This document shows positions 23,901 through 37,660 of a DNA stretch of 64,000 nt, one piece after another. The translations under genes were made by a program, and so were the position numbers. Location of the stretch: NCBI RefSeq assembly GCF_022458985.1, contig NC_061786.1, forward strand, positions 6,414,001 to 6,478,000, given 5' to 3'. Positions within the stretch are counted from its first letter, which is position 1. Every line of letters starts with the position of its first letter. The notes beneath the pieces were generated by a model. The model was not told the origin of the DNA. It searched no databases and saw nothing but the letters and a program-made list of their open reading frames with translations. This stretch comes from Mugil cephalus. Taxonomy: Eukaryota > Chordata > Actinopteri > Mugiliformes > Mugilidae.

Positions 23901-24106
23901 TCTATGCGTTTGTGTCCAAGCTACATGATGACACGACACATGATGAAATGCTGGAGTGGACCAGCCGTCCAAACTACGTTAAACCGTCTCTGCATTTTTG
24001 TCCTCAGTACGACCTGGCAGGCACCTACCTACTCCGTCTTGAGCTGCGTACAATCTGCCTCATTCAGGAAAGTGGCTGTCGTCAAACCTCAAATATATGT
24101 ATGTAA
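23901..24106 (+). other. Unidentified exon-like open segment
   Basis: An acceptor-like end (tattttcatcag) precedes 206 bases that read open in one frame to a TAA at 24104. The frame gives 67 residues with balanced composition: VSKLHDDTTHDEMLEW, then NYVKPSLHFCPQYDLAG, then TYLLRLELRT and a Cys-containing end. It differs from surrounding low-complexity sequence and looks like a terminal coding exon. I do not recognise the family, and no upstream exon or in-frame start was found. It could be a relic of a gene lost between thbd and gnmt, or a chance frame. Confidence 0.35.
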
Positions 24107-24290
24107 CAACAATAAATACATATATCATATGAAGTATCTGATTTATAGTGACTGATATAGGTAAATATATGACAGGTGAGGTGAAAGGGATCCTTACAAG
24201 ACAAACTCTGGGGTTATCAACCGTCCGTTTTATACGTCAGGGACGTCTGTTAACGTAAACACTGAAAGTGGGCGAGCTCTTCTCACTTCA

Positions 24291-24383
24291 ACCAATCAGA
24301 AAGTAGGCGTCCGCGTGGGCGTCAGTCCACCGCAGGGCGTCATTGGTTTAAAGTTTGTCCCTTCCTATGTTGCTCATATAAAT
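24291..24383 (+). promoter_or_regulatory. gnmt core promoter: CCAAT boxes and TATA
   Basis: CCAAT occurs at about 24292 in accaatcag and, inverted, in attggtt at 24342-24348. TATAAAT is at 24377-24383. The spacing suggests a transcription start near 24405-24410 and a 5' leader of about 125 bases before the ATG at 24535. The block is GC-richer than its surroundings. Confidence 0.65.
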
Positions 24384-24534
24384 AATAACAGAGCTGGGCT
24401 AGCATGTGGAGAAAATATCCGTCAGACGAGCGGCTCGTTCTCCTTTAAACATTAAAAACGGCCCGTCATCTCAACACGCTTCTAGTCGGCTGTGTGAGGA
24501 CAAAGAAGACACTGTGACAGCTCAAAGCAGCAGC

Positions 24535-27500
24535 ATGTCGGTCGACAGTGTGTTTAGGACGCGGTCTCTCGGCGTGGCCGCCGAGGGTCTCCCTGACCAG
24601 TACGCCGACGGCAAAGCAGCGAAAGTGTGGCAGTTGTACATCGGAGACACGCAGAGCAGAACGCAGGAGTACAAAAGCTGGGTGGTGTCCCTGCTGAAGC
24701 AGCAAGGGGTGCGGAGGGTCCTGGATGTAGCCTGCGGAACGGGGTAACGTTAGGCCGACTCAGCTGTTTCAGTTTGGGCTCACCAAACTCCACTGAAAAA
24801 TATTTCAATTTAATGCATGTCCTCGAAATTCAGCAAACATGACACGCTTTCATAAGTATCTGCGCATTTCTTTTTAATTTCTACATCAGTATCTTAAATT
24901 CGGCTGCATTCAATAACCGATACTTGAACATAATGTCAAAATGTGACTATAAATGTGACTCAATTTTGCCGCTTGCAGAAAAAATGCTAAAAATAGGGTG
25001 TATGTGCTAATTGCATTTTCAGTTCACGTGCAGAGCTTTAAATGTACGTGTACACGTTTAAACTGGTTGATAGAAACGGTCTGATCTGATTTGATGAATT
25101 GGTGTGAGCACTATGTTAGTACATGGATGATCAAGCAGCTCCACAGCACGCTAGTTTTGCAGCATGCAAATGAGTTCTTGGCACATAGGTTAACATTTCA
25201 TGTAATCATGTTCAGACAATGCCTAACGTAGTGGTGCAGAAGTGCACGTCTTGATCCATATTAACAAAGTTAGATTATCTTTATAAATAATCCAACTAGT
25301 GTGACTTTGGTGGAATTTCAACTCGCTGACCCTTTTAACTCTGGACAAAATCTGGATTAGGCCAGAGAATAATGAATGAATGAAAGTGCAGAGTTGCATC
25401 ACCTACCCTGCCACTTCCTGACTCCAGCACTTGTCTGGGGCTGACACTGTGGGTTTACAGAAGTTGTGATTTTATGACTCAAAAGTCTCACATGTCTGAA
25501 ACAAAAACCTGTAGAAAACTACTGCTATGTCGCTCTGTTTACATTTAAGCATTTTTTTGAAATTGAATGAGTGCGGGTTATGATAAAACAGGGATCTGAG
25601 TTGCGTAATATCACTTGAGTGGTTCATGAATTATGGAGATCAGGGTCTGATGAGCTGGCATTAAGGAGTTGCAGGGAGTTCTGACTGGTTCCCTTCGGTC
25701 TGTTTGCCTCCTCTGATAGTCTATCTGTGTTTGGACATGCATGACAGCAGCAAGGCCACTGACTGAACTGTGCTTGGCCCGTCAGTTCACATCATCGCTT
25801 GCTTTTATTTTTTAATTATGCCAGAGATGCAATATCAGGATTTAGTTGATGCAATGAAAGCTGCCATTGCAGCAGCATCCTTATGGTTTGTGCAAAGCTG
25901 AAATCCTTAGGTCAATGCTGCAGTCATCTGCATCCCAGCAGTAAACATTGTACAGTTCCATATCTCTTATGTGTGTAGATGTCTGGACGCAGTAAAGCAG
26001 CACAGAGACATTGACCCCATTCCATAGTGTCAGTGTGACTCGGTAGCACGACCATCTTGGGCGACGTAAACACCCTCGTCGAGGAACGAGGTTAAAATTG
26101 GACACTCTATTTTTGGCAGTTTGTGTGCGATTGTGGTGCCAGGCTTCCAGCTCTTCTGTCATTTGTGGCAAGTTATGCAAGAAGAAGCTGCAAAGCTGGT
26201 CGTTCGGGCCACGGTTGTCACGGCTTGCAGTTGAATCACCATGAGCTAAGCAATATTTGAATTTGATTTTCTTTTGTTTCGCCTTTAGGTTTATGTAGGA
26301 CACAGGTTAATCACAAGTTACACAATCACTTCCCTGCTGTTGTATATTATCCTGCGGATACCCAGTTGTTGTTAATGATTACACTGCCCATTCAATCCAA
26401 CTCGTGTGGATTTCTGTCATTTGAATCTCTAGCATTTTAAACCCATAACTGGTCTTAAAACATGTAATTTGCCAATTCAAACATACCCATAACCTGAGAC
26501 TGCGGTTTGGCCTCTGTTCTTGTTATCCTGTCGTGTTGTCAGAGGACAGGTAGTTACTGGCTGCCACATAAATGAAGCATGCCTACGTACCTGCAAACAT
26601 AATGGTACTCTTCCCTGTAACATTTGAGAGGTTAGGTGTTTTGTATACTCACAGAGCGTGTGGCTTTTGTTTCATAGAGTTGACTCCATTATGTTGGTCG
26701 AAGAGGGGTTTAAAATGGTGAGCGTGGACGCCAGTGACAAAATGCTCAAGTATGCACTGAAAGCAAGATGGGAGAGGAGAAAAGAACCAGCTTTTGACCA
26801 GTGGGGTATGACTTTTTTTTTTTTTTTTTTTTTACATTTTAATTTGAAATTTGGTATTTGTTGAGTAGTTTAGTAAGATAACATTCTCACATTGTCCTGT
26901 TTGGATGCTTATTTCTCTCATCCTCAGTGATTGAAGAGGCCAACTGGCTAACGTTACAAGAAGACATTCAGAAACCAGGAGATGGCTTTGACGCCGTCAT
27001 CTGCCTCGGGAACTCCTTCGCCCACTTACCAGACTTTAAAGGTACATCCCTATAGGCGCAAATTTTGAGTGCACTTGACAAATGTAAATGTTCAAGAGGG
27101 GCTAAACACTCTTGAACATTCACTCATTCATTCATTTATGTATGTTAACCTGGGCCTGTGGTACAATGTTGCATAATGATGATCCAGCTGGATGAACATT
27201 ACTGATATCTATACAGCATTTCATTGAAAAGTCAATACAATATATCTAATAATTCCAATTAAAGATATCTCAGTACCTTTAAAAAAATATCTCACCTGTT
27301 AGGATACTACACTAATCTAAACACATTTGTAGACATTTGAAATTAAATTTATGATCAATCTACAGTTTAGATATCTTTAAGTGTGAGTAACTGCAATCAC
27401 AATTCCTTTAAACGTAGGGCTGGGTGGTATGACCAAAAATGTATATCATGGTTTGTTTTTGTTTTTTTCATGCATAATCAGATTTTCACAACAAACTGTT

Positions 27501-30500
27501 TGGGAGAGGACTAAAGGCAGTAGACTGACTAAGGATAGACCATTTTACTGTGATGATGAGTAAATAATAATAATAAGTTAAAAATGAGTTAATAATAATA
27601 ATAATAATCCTACTCTAGTAGTGAAACAGGTTTGCATGGCCCCGTGTTAGCACTGCCTGCTGATGTGGAAATCTGGGGACATTTACAGCTCAGAGATAAG
27701 AATGTTATCAAGATGAAATGAAGAAACGGGGACAAATAATAAAACCATCCTAAAGTCAGTGTAAACTGTCCCAAATTCTAAATTGTCTTTTTACTTTATT
27801 TAATTTTTTTTTTTGTATTTAGGCTATTCAAATATCCCACAAGTAACAAAATTTTACAAGGCTACATTTGAAGACATCATGACGAAGTAATTGACCCTTG
27901 TCTCATGCTCTGTGAGGCTTTGTTTTAGCTCACATTCATTAGTATGAATATATATTACGTCTATACTACAGCGCAGCCTCTGGTTGCCATAAAAAAAAAA
28001 ATGACACACCTTTTTTTTTTTCTTCTCATTCTGCCATTTCATTTTTTTTGGACTTTTCCATCTTCACCACACCTTGCAGTGACACAGAGGCAGTATGCGT
28101 GTTTAGAAGCACTACATTGAAAATGGTCTGGTCTGAAACAGTGTCTCTGTGCGCCATTCCAAACGCTGTGTAAACAAATACACAAATAATTCTTTTCATA
28201 ACTTATAAAAAATACTGGTATTCAGTATGAACAGGTTATACCTCCAAGCCCTATTTAAACATATCTCAATTTTAGTTGTGGGTATAAAATGAAATCTGCT
28301 TTAGGATTATAAAAGTTTTAATTAACTATTCCTAGTCTCATATAATCCAACATATTTTGTATAGTCATAAATATGAATGTGCCCCTGAACTGCCATCTAG
28401 TGTCATGCCTCCAACATTGATTTGAAAGACTGAAGAGCATTCTGTTGATTGTTAACGATTCATCGATTATTCTCAGGGGACCAGAGTGACCAGAGACTCG
28501 CCCTCGAAAACATTGCCAGTATGGTCAAACCAGGTGGGATCCTCATCATTGACCACCGCAACTATGACTACATTTTGGAGACCGGTCGGGCACCACAAGG
28601 AAAAAACATTTACTACAAGGTACTGAACTGTACTCAACTGACTAGACAGTTTACTGTTTCAACACTAACAGGTTGATCTGAAACCCGTTAGATTAGTTTT
28701 TGTTTTGAATTGTGTACACTGTGACTAAGGTAGATGCTCATTGAGGCAGTTACAGGTGAAAATAAACTTGTCAGTTGTCTGTAGAAGTGGTGACACTGAC
28801 AATAATATCTCTGTTCATTTCTACTGTATACTGTACTTGTATACCCCTCAAGCTTAATTTATACTCCTGTGGCTGGATGCAGAGCCTACGCTGTAGAGGG
28901 TTAGGCTATAGAAAGCACTTCTACTGGTGTGTCTGTTACAGTACTAAACCTGGCAACTAGTCAGCCATGACTTTCACTCTGTGTACAAGTCAGACTGAGC
29001 AGCTCATGTCGGAGTCAATAAATGTGACTCAACAAGTCTTTTCACTGCAACGCAGAACATCAAGAAGATGTCTGAGTAGTATAGGGCCCACAGCAGTCTG
29101 AGCAAAGGAGAACTTACTCTGCTTGTCCGACGACTGAGTCACGTGTAAATTCACAAGTAAATTCCTTTCAGGCCAATCCTAGCCGTTATTGTCCACGTCT
29201 TTGGATGTCCACTTTCTCACGAAGAGTATGTAACAATTTAAATCTGTCTGTGTAATCATGATCAGTCCACCTACTGACATTGGTTTGTAGATTTTCGTTT
29301 TCTAAAGTTCCCTAAGGTTGGTTTGGAGGTTCCCATCGAGACGCAGACCGTCATTGTGGGAAAATTCTGAAGATTCTGATCTTGTTGTAGAGGTGCAGCT
29401 GTAGGTGTATGGTTTATTCTATAGAGATGACATTTGTCTGAAAGTTTCCTGTCTAGAAAGTCAGAGGAGAAGTAAGGTGTGCTCCTCTTCCTGGACAAAG
29501 CAGAAGTGATTGAGCACATCCACCATGCTGATGATTGAGGGTTTCCACTTCTCTGTACTCAAGGTTCCTGTCTAGAAATAAATTGTAAAGGAAACGTAAG
29601 GTACGGTAACCTCTTGACCATTACCGTGGTTACAGTTACAGATTCTAGTTCTTATAGAGCAAAAAAATAAATTAAAAAAATTACTTTGGGCATCTACAAA
29701 GTTAAAGTTTAAGTGTTGACTTTTTAATATATTTTTGTCTATTGTGCGATCCTCAAACTCAATTAGTAAATAGTGAATTTTGTGTGCATCATTGTCTCCG
29801 GTGTCTATGGGAAATGCAAACAATCTTCCACTTTCTAAAAGTCTAGGCATGTAAGTGTCTTTCTAAACCATTTTCACTGAATGGTAGGATATGGATGAGT
29901 TTTAATGATTCGCCCAGAAAAGTGAAACTCGATTTAAGCTTGAGAGGCATCAGCCTGAGCGGCTCAAAGAAGAATCTTTTTAATCTTCGCTTTCTTCGCA
30001 ATCTGGTTCTTCATTGCTTTGTGAAAAGTAGCGGCTCAGACAGTATTGTTTATGAATGTTTTATTTACGCCATCCCTAGCAGCAGCTGAGTTTAAGACCT
30101 AAATCTCGGGGCAGATCCTGCCGGATATTGTGAGATTTTCACTGAAACCGGCACATGAGAAACAGAAGGAAATGTGCACGACATTGTTGAGTTTTCATAC
30201 CACTTTGGCTGTATGAAAATATGAAAAGCCAAGAATACTGAGTAAAAAACCCTTTGAGAAGATGGAAAAAAATATGACTGAAATAATACGAAGCATCTAT
30301 AGTGCATGTAAAATCACAAATATTTGTCTATGAAATAATGTGTATACGTTTCTCTTCTTTTTCTCGTTTCTACATTTGTGGTAAAACATCCAGCCTTGCA
30401 CTTTGCTGCTTCGCTTGACGAAAGCTCAAATTTATGAAATATTGTGAAGGCGCGACAGCAGGTGCCAACTACTCTGAGCTGTATATTTTTCTCAAAAACA

Positions 30501-32108
30501 AGTTCCTTATTCTTTAATCCAGCCAACCTTGGAAGTATCCAGCTGGAAGGCCTTATCGTAAGTACTAAGTCAACAGCAGAGTGTCGCTGAAAATCCATTT
30601 TGGATACCTTTGTAATCCCAGAGTCTGCTCTCGTGGTCCGACTCTGTACCACAACACAAGCAACTTTGTGGTTTTGTTCGGTCGCCTCTAATCCAGCTTC
30701 ATTTGGACATTGCTGAAGAGAAGGTGCATGAATGTTTGTGTGTGTTTGTTGCAGAGCGACCTACCTCAGGACATCTCCACCTCAGTGCTTTGGGTGGACA
30801 GTAAGCCCCATATGATCACTTTGGATTACACCATCCATGTGCCACAGGCCATCAGTCAGAACCTTCCTGAAGTCAGGTAGGCCAGACCCCTCTTTGAAAC
30901 CGTCCACTTTGAGGTCACACAAATTCATTAGTTATTGAAGAATACCAAACCTAACTCTAACACAGACATCATCTCGGACCTATTAGATTATTTTAAAAGC
31001 TGCTGTCTCCAGCGGATCTCCACCATTCTATCAGAACCATGAACAGCTGTTTTATTGTGTATGCATCATGCCATTGGGCATATTGGACTTATTTTGGAAC
31101 AAACTGTGAAGTATCTCTCACTCATTGAAAGTGCATGCAATAATTTATTACTTATTTATTCATCTCCGGCCTGATGTTGTTTATTTTAGAAGGCTTAGAG
31201 TCCCCAGAATATGCAATATGCACTGCAATTTTATCGCTGTGCTGTTTGACAGTGACAGAAATATCTTCAGTATAAAGGTAAATAAAGACCATGATCATCA
31301 TTGAGGTAATACGTAACTTACGTAGGTTACATCAATATGATCATATTGGTAATAAGTCATATGTAGAACAATTCAGTTCAATTCAGTTTTATTTATATAG
31401 CGCCAATAACAATATAAAAACAACAAAAAGAGGCCTGCAACCTCTAGAGCTGCCTGAGGGCGACGGTGGCAAGGAAAAACTCCCTTTTAACAGGAAGAAA
31501 CCTTGAGCAGAACCCACCTGGCCTTCGGTAGAACAGTGTACCTATATGAAATCATTTCACTAGTTATTTCCCGTTTAGATTCATTTAGGTTCTTAAAGTT
31601 GGCCACTTGCTAAGCTTGTCCTGGATGGATGTTAATGTAAGGTCTGAACACTTGAGGATGTCTTCTTGATATTCAAAAATCAAGACCGCAATGGATGACA
31701 CACTAGGTCTTCAGCCCAATTATTACACTGGTGTGGACAAGCCTGGGAAAAAAAATATAGCGGGTTAATATCTGTCTTGCGTTGTTTTCTCATTCTGTGT
31801 GAATCCCTTGCACTCAAGGTCAATGGGCTCCATCCTCAGACACATTAGACACAACAGCAACTACTGACAACTGCCCTGCCTCACTCCAGTGATAGAGCAC
31901 TCGTTAACATTTGTGCGTCCTGTTTGTCTTCTCCAGTAAATTTCGTCTGTCCTACTACCCTCACCAACTGGAGAGCTTCAAAGGGTTGCTGAAAGACGCC
32001 TTCAAGGGCAAACTGGAGCACAGTGTCTACGGAGATTTCAAGACATACGTGCCAGGCCAGAGCCAGGCCCCGTGCTACTTCATCCATGTCTGTAAGAAGA
32101 CAGCCTGA
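24535..32108 (+). CDS. gnmt: Glycine N-methyltransferase
   Basis: The enzyme transfers a methyl group from S-adenosylmethionine to glycine, giving sarcosine, and buffers the SAM/SAH ratio in the cytosol, mainly of liver. Six exons join in phase: 24535-24743, 26678-26805, 26928-27041, 28477-28619, 30755-30876, 31937-32108. They encode 295 residues, the same length as the mammalian enzyme. Recognisable segments include [19 protein letters not shown] at the N-terminus, the SAM-binding motif VLDVACGTG at 62-70, [32 protein letters not shown] and a C-terminal [11 protein letters not shown]. All introns have GT/AG ends. The start is the ATG giving MSVDSV, one residue longer at the N-terminus than human. 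No disabling change was seen. Confidence 0.97.
27416..28252. mobile_element. MITE/hAT-like element in gnmt intron 3
   Basis: The left end agggctgggtggtatg and the right end, whose reverse complement is agggcttggaggtata, form imperfect terminal inverted repeats about 840 bases apart. The pattern resembles the common fish hAT repeats starting agggctgggcgatat. It has no coding frame. It lies between exons 26928-27041 and 28477-28619. Confidence 0.6.
31372..31515 (+). repeat. Interspersed repeat common in percomorph fishes
   Basis: The order tcaattcagttttatttata, tagcgcc, then ggcaaggaaaaactccc and aacaggaagaaacct is one I recognise as a very abundant dispersed fish repeat of disputed class. It lies in gnmt intron 5, sense orientation. 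Confidence 0.65.
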
Positions 32109-33830
32109 TGGAACTGCCAAGACTACCTTGATACACACAAGCTGCTGTTCAAGTCCCAATGTGCTCTTACAGTCCTTCAGATTTGGGCAAAATTCTATTT
32201 GAACATGTTTTTAAAACATTTGATCTTAATTTTTTGGCAACTGTTGGACTTTTGTCGTACCTGGACACTTAAATCAGTCAGATGTCCATCATAGATTGAT
32301 GATTGCTGTGACGTGGGATAATGTATGAAGCTGTGTGAGATTATTTTAAAATCTTTTAATTAAAAGAAGTTCCATGTTAGAGAAAACATTTGAGCTACCA
32401 AACCTCATCAGCAGAGAATGTAGAATATAGAAATCTATCTTCTACAGCAAAATTTGATTTCAATTTCTTCAAGTTGTTTTAAGAATACATTCGAAAACGT
32501 ATCGGACCACTGTTTTGCCCATATCTGGTCATGTGTGCTGCTTTTGTGTTTTCCTCGTCTTTGTGATCCTGCTGGCTGCGTTTGAGGTCATTGACCACGT
32601 TTAAAAACGGTGCTGCACATTAACAATATTCCTTACGGTGGAATACTTGCTGTTTGTCACCAGTGATGTACGAAGTTATATTCTTAGATAACTGTGTTGT
32701 AAGTTTATCACATAGGTCTTAAAAACAGAGATGAAGCTTTTTTTCTTTTTTTAATGTATTTTCATGCTGGAAAGGAAAGTAGAACTGATTTCCTTCAGGT
32801 CTTTATGTTGAATCAAAGCTTTGACAGGCATGATAGAGTATGGTGGCAAAATGAATATTTCAACGAAGCTGCCCCACTTTTAGGGCAGTCCTCTCGGTTC
32901 ATTTATCTTATCTTAAACAGGTTATTTAAGCCCATACCTAGACAAGACTGTAAATCACCCCAGCTCCTTAAAGTGCTCAGTGTAGCACAGGACAAAATAG
33001 GAAACACTTACCCAGAGTCCCATTAAGAGTCCTCTGCCTTGAAGTGTCCTTGACCATCTTGTTATATCCCCGTCAGTTCCAGAGCTGATCATCCTCTAAA
33101 CCTAGGGAACAAACAAAAGAGATTATCCAGTGAAGCCTTGTCCAAAATGTCTTACATTTCAACAGACTTTGCCTTTTACTGTAGTAATTGAAGCATCTCT
33201 TCAGCTTTATTTTCTCTCATTTTTGGGGGGGTTTTGTCTAAGCCAACCGAAGGCCTTGAAACACTGTGGCATTTACAGCTAATGAATGTACAACAAGCCA
33301 GCAGTGAAAGTGGATCATGGTAATACCGTTAATGCTGAATCCCCAACATCATTTAAAATATATATATGTTATCTACCAAAGATGTCAAGTGTGTTAAAAG
33401 TGTTTCCTCGTTCTTGAAACGTTTAAAAGGAGGATCGACTTGAATGTTGTTCACTTCTGTATGCGTTGCACCATTTGTGCACTAATAGAGTTCACCCAAA
33501 TAATGACGGGAGTCGAGAATAATTTTCTGTGCTGTGTTATCCAGGTCCAAATACATTTTGCTTTGTTGCCAAATTCAAATTTTTGGTTTTTAAATGATTT
33601 CAAATGTAGAACAAAAACCAACGGTACGCAATAGTTTGTGATCAACATTATGTTCAAAAAGGGGTAAGAATGGCTGTGTGTTCTTGAAAATATATGAAGG
33701 TATGTCAGAACAGCCCTATTGTTTCCTATTCTTTTGAGAAAATGTATGAAACATTTTATAAAAAAAAATATATTGTCTGAATGAGTACTGGAATTCTTTT
33801 GCATTGAATAAAAATATTTCGAATAACTAT
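32109..33830 (+). other. Probable 3' untranslated region of gnmt
   Basis: AT-rich sequence without coding frames leads to the AATAAA at 33807, with a tgttgtgt stretch about 25 bases beyond, a typical downstream element. Confidence 0.5.
33807..33812 (+). terminator. Candidate polyadenylation signal of gnmt
   Basis: AATAAA lies within cattgaataaaaatatt, followed by a GT-rich stretch. Confidence 0.5.
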
Positions 33831-34550
33831 AACTGTTGTGTAACTGTTTTATGTAACTCATCTGTTTAAATTGTATTCAGGCTTAATGGATGTTGGGCAT
33901 AACCAAGGGCATGGCAGCTTTGAATGAAATATGGTTTCCCTCACAGGCCACTAGCTGTCCACCTAGACCTCACTTCTGCCAGATCCACTAAACACGAACA
34001 ATGCTATACAAGAAGAGTGGGTGGCGTCATGAGTATTCATTCATCATTATATACAGTTAGTGGTGGCAAAATACCAATTGGTGCTAATTAGCAATTAAAA
34101 AGTATAGTTAGGTTTTGGGGATTTTGTTAGTTGTGCAGTTAATCAGGATAAACTGAAGTGCTGGAGTTGAGATATTTCAATGGGTCAGAAAAAACTGGCC
34201 TATTTTTGATTCTAAAAAACATGCTCAAGAATTGGAGAGCTTCATCCTTCCTGAAATCAATGACAATTTTTTGTCGTCAACACATTACTCAGACACTCCA
34301 CCTCATCCCTGTAACTGTTTGTGTCACTGCATTTTGTGACATTTTAAATTTCTGCAGGTTTCCAAAACAACATCGAAATCAGATTGTTACAGCAGGTTCT
34401 GACCTTTAGTGTTTACCCTGAACATGAAGCCATGGGTGGACCTATCTGTTTGTAGCGTAGTACGACTTACCTTTAATGCTGTTGTTGTTGTTGTTAATGC
34501 CAACTGATATCTCACATGGTGCACGCACAGCAGGGAATGCCAAACGTTTG

Positions 34551-35090
34551 TCATGGCCCTGTCAAAGGCAATGATTTCACAGCCAACACTGAGTGCTTTA
34601 TTACGAGGAACACTACCTGTTCTTGGCTGAAATTTGACTCGGTGTCCCTATGTTTTATGAAACACGTTGTTGGCCCCTTTTTTCTGCCTGCGTCCCTGCT
34701 CCCGGAGGTGAGTTGGACATGTTTGCGCCTCACGTTCTTCCATTTCTTTGTACACTCAAAGCCAGTGTTTGCAGAGTTTTTCCTCCAGGAATTCGCGGCC
34801 ATCTGGCTGTTTTTTTAGTTCACCAAAGACGAGTAAATGTTTGTGTCTCTGAACCTCCTCACTTAGCCTTTCTTCGATTTGAAATATTGGAGCTGGAAAC
34901 GTTACCATCAGGTGGACCAATAACAGCTCCCGCGGTCTGCATCACCATGACGCACAGGGTTGGGTCCATAGCTACACCGTCAACTGAAGTGCCGAAGAAG
35001 TCATTTGAGATGCTACCGCATAGTAACATGATTGCATCACTTAATGTCTGCAGATTTATCACCTGCATATTCACAGTGCAAAATGTCTAG
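34551..35090 (-). pseudogene. Degenerate protein-coding relic (possible transposon protein)
   Basis: The minus strand has two non-overlapping frames. 34802-34551 includes FECTKKWKNVRRKHVQ and a Lys/Gly-rich tail; the Trp and spacing recall the Myb/MADF-like DNA-binding proteins carried by Harbinger elements. 35074-34859 includes AGAVIGPPDGNVSSS. Neither is intact, and the relation is a guess from short motifs. Confidence 0.25.
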
Positions 35091-37660
35091 AAATGTGTCC
35101 TACTGGAGACAGAAAAGACCACTGAAGGCTCCGAAGCCATTGTGATGTTCATACAACCACTTTTAAGATGGCGTTTCCTTCTTCCTCTGGAAGAAGCAAG
35201 TAGAAGTGTCACACGTTTCACACTCTCAGATGTAAATGTGCGAGAGGAGAGGCAGCTGAAGAGCTGCGCCTGTAATCTGCGTTTGACAATGTGGTTAAAC
35301 ATTTGTGTTTCAAAGGTTCTGACAGATGGATCAGGCACGCTGTGTGCAATGTATTTATATAGTGGCAAACCCAAGAGCATTACAGGATCATTTGAAGATA
35401 TATATATATACACGTTTGAATGGTGTGTAAAAGCCACAAGAAATATATAAGTCAATTACCTTATATAGACAATACAATACAGTGATGCCTGATTCATCTG
35501 ACTGTGCCAAAGCGAGGGGAAAAACTGTTGAATGGGCACGTTATCGATATCATTACGTACGGTGCAAAAAACAGGTTTGACACAAGAGGGCAGCATTTCA
35601 TTACACAGTTTAAATCCCACAGATGGCCCCACATCTGCAGATTGTCTTCCACATATTCAGACAGTCTCTAGCTTCTCCAGACCATAGTTTTTATGGAGGA
35701 TAGGTTATCATATCTCAGCTGTGTCTCGTAATCACGTAATATGCTGTCATCAGTACTGGCATTAGCCACTTTGTCAGTTTGATATTAGTATTACATTAGT
35801 TGTCATTTGGATTGGATTGTGTATGAACTTCCTGACGGCTTGATTGTTTCTTTAGTGATGAATAAAAAAAAATAAAAAATTCTCTGTCTCAAGGATTTCT
35901 CAGGGACTTCAGTTTGACTTCTGTGGAAGGTTAAAACATGAAGTGTCGTAGTAGTTCAACTTATACCTCTCTCATGAGATGCTGCCACAACCAATTAAAA
36001 TGCAGAGCGTACAAGTTGTAGCAGCACACAGCTTCTTCCTTGTCTGGTATTATTTCTCGGTGACTGACATTTCCGCTCTCTGTGCATCTGACCCCTGAAC
36101 ACGAACTCGCTCACCGTCCTCCAGCATCTCTTTTCCCCTGGAGTGTCTGCAGCAGCTCATCTCATCTCATGTCTCCGAGGCGCACCATCAGACTTCACGG
36201 TAGACGGCCGTGCAAGGAGCTGATACGCAAACCAGATGTGAGGACCGCTTGCCAGATGTGGCTGCTGCGCTTTGCTCTGCTCCAGTAAGGGGAGTCAAAG
36301 TGGTCAACCATGAATGGATTTACTGGGGAGGATCGCTTTCACAGCACAGCCATTGGCCAAATCAAACAAAAACAGAGGGAGCTGAGAGAGACACGTTGGC
36401 TGGAAAGACGGAGATGAGTAATTATGATGAATAATGATTATACCCAAGTGCCTTTAAAGGAGAAATAGAAAATTGTAATATTAACTATTCATAATGTACT
36501 ATATTTCTTGTTAAGAATGTATGTTTTTTTTTCTTGGGGCCATTAAAAGCAGACTGGCTCAAGGAGCTTTCACACTGAATTCTAGGTTTTCACAAGAAGG
36601 GTCAAGAACTGACGCCTTCAATGCATCCCTTCAGTAATCTGTTTGTTCTGTGCACTCAGTCCGTGCAGCCGTTACTGTCAGTCATATCCGAAAAGAAAGA
36701 AATAAGACTCTTCTGCACAGAAAAATCAAGTTTGTTTGGAGTCAATCTGCTGCAACCAGACTTGTATCTCATAAAGCAGAGGAAGGTCCAGACAAATTCA
36801 AGCATGTTTTTTAGTTGAGGGGGCACAATGGGTTGTTGTAATACTTCAAACCAATACAATGACACAACTAGAACAAAACATATAACAACATGTACAACTT
36901 GTATCTATAATTATAATTTCTTTTCTTATTTCCATTAATTCCATGAGAAAAACTGCAGTGATGTGGAGCTGCAGTTACCTCAGTTTGAACACACAAATCA
37001 ACACTCTCAACTCCATAAAGCATTTTACTGTCTTTAAGCTTCTTGTTTCTACAGGTTTTTGTTTGACTCACTAAATATTTAGCCAGCTAAATGAACACAC
37101 CGATAAACCCCCTCTAAGATAACTGAGCAACATTTCATCAGTTTGTTCATTTTTTAAAATGAATAGTTTGACTTTCCAGATGAGCCAGAGGCAGATGAGT
37201 GCTAGACAGCTCAGCTGGATGATGCAGCCAACCACCGTGACACCACAATGTGTAGCTTCTGCAGAACCAACCTGAAGACAAACTTATGAAATGTCACAAT
37301 AACCAAAAATATTCGTATGTCTTGCTGACAGAACACGTTCTCCACAACATAACTACTCAGACTAGACACCAAATGACAGGCTTGCACGTTAATCATGATA
37401 TGAAACCAGCTCCATGAGGTCATCACTTGGAGTCACTTAACAGTTTCTCCAATTTCTTGATGCCTTTGAAGCCATTGGTTGGTGATATTGGCCAATCAGC
37501 CGACTATATTCAAAACTAATATTATTGTGAGGACCTCTCAACTAAAGACCACTCTAAAAACAATTCATTATTTCATTAAAGAGGTGTGCCACCCCTAAGT
37601 GAAATTTATTCATTCACTGTATTCCCCAAAGTTGGACTTTAGCTTTGCTATGCCTATGCC

